DNA from: Desulfobulbaceae bacterium
Lineage (GTDB): Bacteria; Desulfobacterota; Desulfobulbia; Desulfobulbales; UBA5123
Length of the DNA stretch: 22,159 nucleotides
Reading direction: 5' to 3'
Assembly (NCBI GenBank): GCA_029865195.1
Contig: JAOUHH010000013.1
Span: 1-22,159, forward strand
Below the pieces are notes generated by a model that saw nothing but the letters and a program-made list of their open reading frames with translations, was not told the DNA's origin and did not search any database. Shown piece after piece: positions 19,201-22,159 of the stretch. Position 1 is the first letter of the stretch. Every line of letters starts with the position of its first letter. The position numbers were made by a program, and so were the translations under genes.

Positions 19201-19739
19201 ACATCGCCGCGGTGGGCTACGACCTCTACCTGGATCTGCTGCAGAAAACCGTGGAAGACCTGAAACGCAAGACGGCAACCGGCGAGGCAACCATCGAGGA
19301 GGAGATCGACCCGGAGATCAGCCTCACCATCGCCGCCCACATCCCGGCCCGCTACATCCCGGACTCCGACCAGCGCTATATCGCCTACCGGAAGATGACC
19401 AGCATCAGCACCCCCGAGGAGCTGGCCGACCTGGAGGATGAGTTCATCGACCGCTACGGGCCGCTGCCCGAGGAAACCGCCAACCTGCTGGCGGTGGTTT
19501 CACTCAAGGAGGAGTTGCGGAAGCTGAAGATCACCAAGCTCGAGCAGGGCCCGGCCACCCTGGTGTTCCACTTCCATGAACGGACGCCGGTTGCGCCCGA
19601 GCGGATCCTGATCCTGATCAAACAATCCAAGGGGACCGTCAAACTCACCCCGGACGGCCGTCTGGTGGTGCGGACCACCGCGAACTCGGCCGAGGCGATT
19701 CTCCGGGAAGCCAAAAAGATATTGCATGGTGTCCAGTAG
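16254..19739 (+). CDS. mfd: Transcription-repair coupling factor Mfd
   Basis: This is the ATP-driven translocase that pushes stalled RNA polymerase off damaged DNA and recruits UvrA. It has 1161 residues (E. coli Mfd 1148). The N-terminal UvrB-like module has a degenerate P-loop region, TGLRAGSTAL (20-29, no lysine), as expected for Mfd. The CarD-like RNA polymerase interaction domain runs from about 489 to 590 (VRFDELKVGDTIVHQTHGIG). The RecG-like motor has Walker A GYGKT (648-652), DEEH (746-749), TATPIPRTL, the motif V/VI region TTIVESGLDIPNANT, and QLRGRVGRS. The C-terminal TRCF domain is complete. No good ribosome binding site precedes the ATG at 16254; the short gap after valS suggests co-transcription. 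No truncation or missing motor residue is seen. Confidence 0.97.
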   Translation: MKNLTASFRDGKTPSVTMVTGLRAGSTALMAARVAADSGRPLLCVLPSETEATRLEQDLGLFTDLPVFLYPGYDIPPYTPLSPEPATVAGRLSTLYKILTTEPPFIVVAPAEALLRRTLPKERLNNLVEFVLRNEETDRNQLLTRLTEAGYESVSLVQGVGEFSIRGGIVDLFAPGFEYPLRFDFFGDTVESIRFFDPISQRSVDELDEAILLPCSDVLFPAGEAALADLADRFDRQREELGWDYDQLGRITEQLESRRRFPGIEFFLPLFYEEPSHPLAFLPKETILCLHNPQGITQAVDLTWERIEANHREVTAAQGPALPPTRLFLGKEELARALAALPQLQLHDFATGEMDPAQTIDIHCGNHTLLKQEIDLQRRQHGLLAPLAERITGWLTQGDRVLFASRSMRHAAHLAELLGHHHQPITVLEPPLRPADLTREGILIYGHPLTGGFDLPAEKLHVLSENELFGASRLGPGRKSSKRQPVSAVRFDELKVGDTIVHQTHGIGTYEGLLTMELKGVANDFLQIVYQGNDKLYVPIDRLNSVHKYQGLSDTPPKMDKLGGKAWAASKKKVKEAVWKVAQDLLDLYARRQLEKGHTFSPPAELYHELEESFPFDETPGQLKAINDVIDDLTSDRPMDRLVCGDVGYGKTEVAIRAAFKVVGDGKQVAVLVPTTVLAEQHAETFKERFHGFPVRVECLNRFRSVTESKKILNGLTTGGVDVVIGTHRLLSKDVAFRQLGLLIIDEEHRFGVTHKEKLKKLRSKIDVLTLTATPIPRTLQLSLLGVRDLSVISSPPQHRRSVKTFIARYDELVIKEAVARELQRGGQAFLIHNRVRTIHEMARTVQNLAPAARVAVAHGQMPPKQLEEIMVRFVRKDIDVLVCTTIVESGLDIPNANTIVITRADRMGLAEIYQLRGRVGRSSEQAYAYLLVPSLDGLSKDAQQRLRALMDYNELGGGFKLAMSDLQIRGGGNILGASQSGNIAAVGYDLYLDLLQKTVEDLKRKTATGEATIEEEIDPEISLTIAAHIPARYIPDSDQRYIAYRKMTSISTPEELADLEDEFIDRYGPLPEETANLLAVVSLKEELRKLKITKLEQGPATLVFHFHERTPVAPERILILIKQSKGTVKLTPDGRLVVRTTANSAEAILREAKKILHGVQ

Positions 19740-19821
19740 AATGCTACTTAATATACTTATTCCCTAACCACTTAAAATCCGGCTACATTTAGCTCTCATA
19801 CCTACAACGCAGCAGGAGCCG
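19740..19821 (+). promoter_or_regulatory. AT-rich gap before the SurA-like gene, probable promoter region
   Basis: This 82-base gap is much more AT-rich than its surroundings. It holds two -10-like hexamers, TATACT (19752-19757) and TAAAAT (19773-19778), each five of six to consensus, but no matching -35 box. It ends in AGGAG a few bases before the ATG at 19822. It may start a separate transcript for the isomerase, rodZ and the following gene. Confidence 0.3.
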
Positions 19822-20814
19822 ATGACTTCCCATACCTTGTCCACAAAATGCTTGCTGGCTCTCCTTTGCCTCCTGCCCCTGATCAGCCCTTCGCCCTGCC
19901 GGGCCGAGACCGTCAACCGCATCGTCGCCACCGTCAACGAGGATGTCATCACCCTCAAGGATTTGCAGGACGAGGGGGCGATGCTCTTCCAGAAAATCCT
20001 GCGCGAAGCGCCGCCGGCGCAGGTCGACAAGGCCCTCCAATCAGCCCGCAAGGAGATGCTCTCCAGCCTGATCGACAAAAAGATTATTGAGCAACGGGCG
20101 GCGCAGCTGGGCTTTGCGGTGAGCGATCAGGAGCTTGACGCCCACATCCAACAAATGCTCGCCGCCAAGGGCATCAGCCACGAGATCTTTCGCACCGAGA
20201 TCGCCCGCATGGGAGACTCGGAGACGCATTATCGCTCCATGATCCGCACCCAGATCCTCCAGTCCAAGCTGATCAACTTCGACGTCCGCTCCAAGGTCGT
20301 GATCACCGACGACAAGATCCGCAGCTATTACGACAAGCAGTTCACCGGCACCGCGGCGGCAGACGGCTTTCACATCCAGCAGATCGGCGTCGGCTGGGGG
20401 GAAAACGCTCAGGGCCGGACCAAAGAGGAGGCACGGGCGATCATCGACAACCTCCTGACCCTGGCCAATCAGGGTGAAAACTTCGAGGAGCTGGCCAGAA
20501 AGAAATCCGACCTGCCCTCGGCGGTGGATGGCGGCGACATCGGCGTCTTCAAAAAAGATGAGATGGCGCCCTACATGCGGCAGGCGATCCTTGCCGTCAA
20601 GGCCGGCGAGATTAGCCCGGTGGTGGAAGCGCCGAACTCCTTCCAGTTCTTCAAACTGGTGGCCAGCAAGCAGGGCGACGTGGTCAGCAAGGCGCCTTTC
20701 GAGACCGTCAAAGAGGATATCCGCAAGAAGCTGTACGAGGAAGAATTACAACAAAACTTCACCACGTGGGTGCGGCAGTTGCGCGAACAGGCCGATATCA
20801 ACGAATATCTGTGA
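19822..20814 (+). CDS. Periplasmic SurA-like peptidyl-prolyl cis-trans isomerase, single parvulin domain
   Basis: This 330-residue exported foldase is probably an outer-membrane protein chaperone. A Sec signal peptide (1-28: K9, a Leu-rich core, cut after SPCRA) leads to a SurA-type N-terminal helical domain (VNRIVATVNEDVITLKDL, then SLIDKKIIEQRAAQLGFAVSD and repeated helices to about 170). One parvulin domain follows (about 183-282), with FHIQQIG at its start and GGDIGVFKK and AVKAGEISPVVE later. The C-terminal strand reads NSFQFFKL where active parvulins usually have G-Y-H-IIKL, so isomerase activity may be weak. E. coli SurA has two parvulin domains and about 428 residues. The ATG at 19822 has a good AGGAG ribosome binding site. 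The gene lies between mfd and rodZ. It could equally be annotated as a PpiC/SurA-N protein. Confidence 0.88.
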   Translation: MTSHTLSTKCLLALLCLLPLISPSPCRAETVNRIVATVNEDVITLKDLQDEGAMLFQKILREAPPAQVDKALQSARKEMLSSLIDKKIIEQRAAQLGFAVSDQELDAHIQQMLAAKGISHEIFRTEIARMGDSETHYRSMIRTQILQSKLINFDVRSKVVITDDKIRSYYDKQFTGTAAADGFHIQQIGVGWGENAQGRTKEEARAIIDNLLTLANQGENFEELARKKSDLPSAVDGGDIGVFKKDEMAPYMRQAILAVKAGEISPVVEAPNSFQFFKLVASKQGDVVSKAPFETVKEDIRKKLYEEELQQNFTTWVRQLREQADINEYL

Positions 20815-20860
20815 TATCGACCCGACGTAACACCCGCAGACCCGCCAGGTAATAACCATC

Positions 20861-22006
20861 ATGACAACCACACCCACCGAGGCCACGCCGCCGCACAAGG
20901 ATCTCATCTACTCCGGGCCCCACGAAACCATGGGGCAGTACCTGCAACGCGCCCGCATCGAGCAGGATAAAACCCTGGAGTCGGTGGCGGAATCGACCTG
21001 TATCCATATCGGCACCCTGCAGGCCCTGGAGGATGACGACTACGACAAGCTGCCGGCCGAGGTCTTTGTCCGCGGCTTCATCAAGATCTACGCCAACCAC
21101 CTGCATCTGGATGCCGACAAGGCGTTGAGCCTCTTCCAACCCGTGCCCGGCCCCGACCCCAACGACTATGCCGGCCGGAAAGGGCCCAAGAGGCGCATCC
21201 TGCCCGGGGAAACACTGGCCGAGGCATCGCCGTTCACCACCGGCCGTCAGATCCTTATCGCTGCCGTGGTTCTCCTCTTCGCCTACTTTGCCTACACCTC
21301 GCTCCAGAGCGATACAACCCCTGTAACCACACCCGGCGACGAGCAACCCGTCACTACCGCGCCGGCCGCGGTGGAACCACCCGCTGAAGGGGAAAATGCA
21401 ATCAACGGCGCGACCACGCTGCCGCCCGAAGGCACAGTCGTCGTGCCGGCCGCCCCCCTGCCGGCGTCGGGCCAGACCACTCCCGCCGCAACCGTCGGCC
21501 AACCGGCAGCCGGTGCGCAGGCCATCGGCGATGCGACCCAACCCGTGCCCGCCTCGCGCCTGATCATCGTGCCGAACCGAAGAAAGATCACCCACGCCCC
21601 GCAACCGCCTGCCCCCGTCGCCCCGATGGAGCCGGCCAACGCCAATGGCCAGCCGGCCGCGGTCCCCCCGGTGAGCCAAGCCGCCCCGCCCGCGAACACC
21701 GGCGCCGCTGGCGTCGCCCCCAAACCGGCAGCGGCCCAGACCACGAAAAAGGCCACCGCCTTCAGCTATGTCCTGAAGGCGAACTTCACCGACCTGACCT
21801 GGCTGCAAGTTACGCTGGACGACGGCCCGCAACGCGACTACACCTTCCGCTCCGGTGAACAATGGGAGTGGCAGGCCAATCAGGAGATCAAGCTCCATAT
21901 CGGCAACGCCGGCGGCGTCCACCTGACCCTGAACAACAGAACCCTGCCGCCAGTCGGCGAGGCAGGGCAATCGGTGCGCATCACCCTGCCCAACAAGCCC
22001 CGCTAG
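20861..22006 (+). CDS. rodZ: RodZ-like cytoskeletal/membrane HTH protein
   Basis: This is a 381-residue bitopic inner-membrane protein of the RodZ family, which links the MreB cytoskeleton to the wall-building machinery. The cytoplasmic HTH_25 domain covers about 24-90 (LQRARIEQDKTLESVAESTC, then LPAEVFVRGFIKIYANHLHL). A basic stretch, KGPKRR, precedes one TM helix (about 129-148). The periplasmic part is a roughly 150-residue Pro/Ala/Thr-rich linker (150-300, QPAA repeated) and a C-terminal DUF4115 domain (about 301-377: FTDLTWLQVTLDDG, FRSGEQWEWQA). The ATG at 20861 has AGG about 11 bases away. M24 is a possible shorter start, nearer to the beginning of the HTH fold. It follows the isomerase by 46 bases. 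No mreB is in the window. Confidence 0.88.
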   Translation: MTTTPTEATPPHKDLIYSGPHETMGQYLQRARIEQDKTLESVAESTCIHIGTLQALEDDDYDKLPAEVFVRGFIKIYANHLHLDADKALSLFQPVPGPDPNDYAGRKGPKRRILPGETLAEASPFTTGRQILIAAVVLLFAYFAYTSLQSDTTPVTTPGDEQPVTTAPAAVEPPAEGENAINGATTLPPEGTVVVPAAPLPASGQTTPAATVGQPAAGAQAIGDATQPVPASRLIIVPNRRKITHAPQPPAPVAPMEPANANGQPAAVPPVSQAAPPANTGAAGVAPKPAAAQTTKKATAFSYVLKANFTDLTWLQVTLDDGPQRDYTFRSGEQWEWQANQEIKLHIGNAGGVHLTLNNRTLPPVGEAGQSVRITLPNKPR

Positions 22007-22102
22007 CATGGGCCCGTACCCGGGATTGCATCCAGCCAACCCCCCCTGCCGTCGGCTTCGACCAGCCACACCGCCCCTGAAAACTCACCGCCCCAGCCCA
22101 CC

Positions 22103-22159
22103 ATGACCCTCCCGCCAGAGCGCAGCCCGGCAATCGTCCTCAGTGTTTCCGACCACGGC
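22103..22159 (+). CDS. recO: Start of a gene, possibly DNA repair protein RecO (N-terminal 19 codons only)
   Basis: An ATG at 22103 opens a frame that continues to the end of the window: MTLPPERSPAIVLSVSDHG. The pattern of a short polar lead followed by AIVL and a D-[YH]-G turn matches the first strand of the RecO OB fold (typically 'aiVLr..dygE.D'). RecO would be plausible after mfd and rodZ in this group. Nineteen residues cannot prove it. The preceding 96 bases (22007-22102) show no gene and no clear promoter. Confidence 0.45.
   Translation, partial: MTLPPERSPAIVLSVSDHG

Noticed and set aside
16872..19340. 822-codon open frame on the minus strand, antisense to mfd
   Set aside because: It is a low-complexity, His/Val/Gly/Asp-rich antisense shadow of a complete Mfd with all motor motifs.

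Overview
The window is a 22 kb, GC-rich (roughly 60 percent by eye) stretch of bacterial chromosome. The gene families and the order valS - mfd - SurA-like isomerase - rodZ - probable recO suggest a Gram-negative member of the former Deltaproteobacteria (Desulfobacterota), with a Desulfobulbus/Desulfurivibrio/Geobacter-like flavour. This placement is inferred from families and order remembered from such genomes, not from a search. No rRNA, tRNA, CRISPR array, transposase, integrase or phage gene is visible.

Layout. Positions 1-1528 (+) hold the 3' end of an alpha-glucan phosphorylase and a complete PpsR-type pyruvate,water dikinase regulatory protein, a carbon storage/gluconeogenesis pair. 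Positions 1535-3252 (-) hold a two-gene, translationally coupled unit (TGATG overlap) encoding a DUF362 protein and a PIG-L/LmbE-type deacetylase, convergent with ppsR. Positions 3448-10076 (-) hold a signalling cluster in transcription order: a NarX/DegS-type membrane histidine kinase, a NarL/LuxR-type response regulator, and a 1218-residue hybrid kinase (two TM segments, PAS, two GAF, HisKA, HATPase, a degenerate receiver, an intact receiver, HPt). Positions 10159-22159 (+) hold housekeeping genes: a YheS-like ABC-F protein, a dGTPase-type HD phosphohydrolase, valyl-tRNA synthetase, Mfd, a periplasmic SurA-like peptidyl-prolyl isomerase, a RodZ-like membrane HTH protein, and the first 19 codons of a gene that looks like recO.

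How the parts work together. The kinase and the LuxR-type regulator form a standard two-component pair. The hybrid kinase ends in an HPt domain with no dedicated output regulator in the window, so the adjacent NarL-type regulator is a candidate final acceptor. The rightward genes serve translation, dNTP control, transcription-coupled repair, envelope protein folding and cell shape.

The most notable points are an 80-bp island of about 22 percent GC inside the first receiver domain of the hybrid kinase, the loss of that receiver's acidic pair, a perfect TAGGTA-N4-TACCTA inverted repeat between the response regulator and the hybrid kinase, and the coupled DUF362/PIG-L pair of unknown pathway. 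I saw no clear sign of a wholly new defence or mobile system; most of the window is ordinary chromosome.
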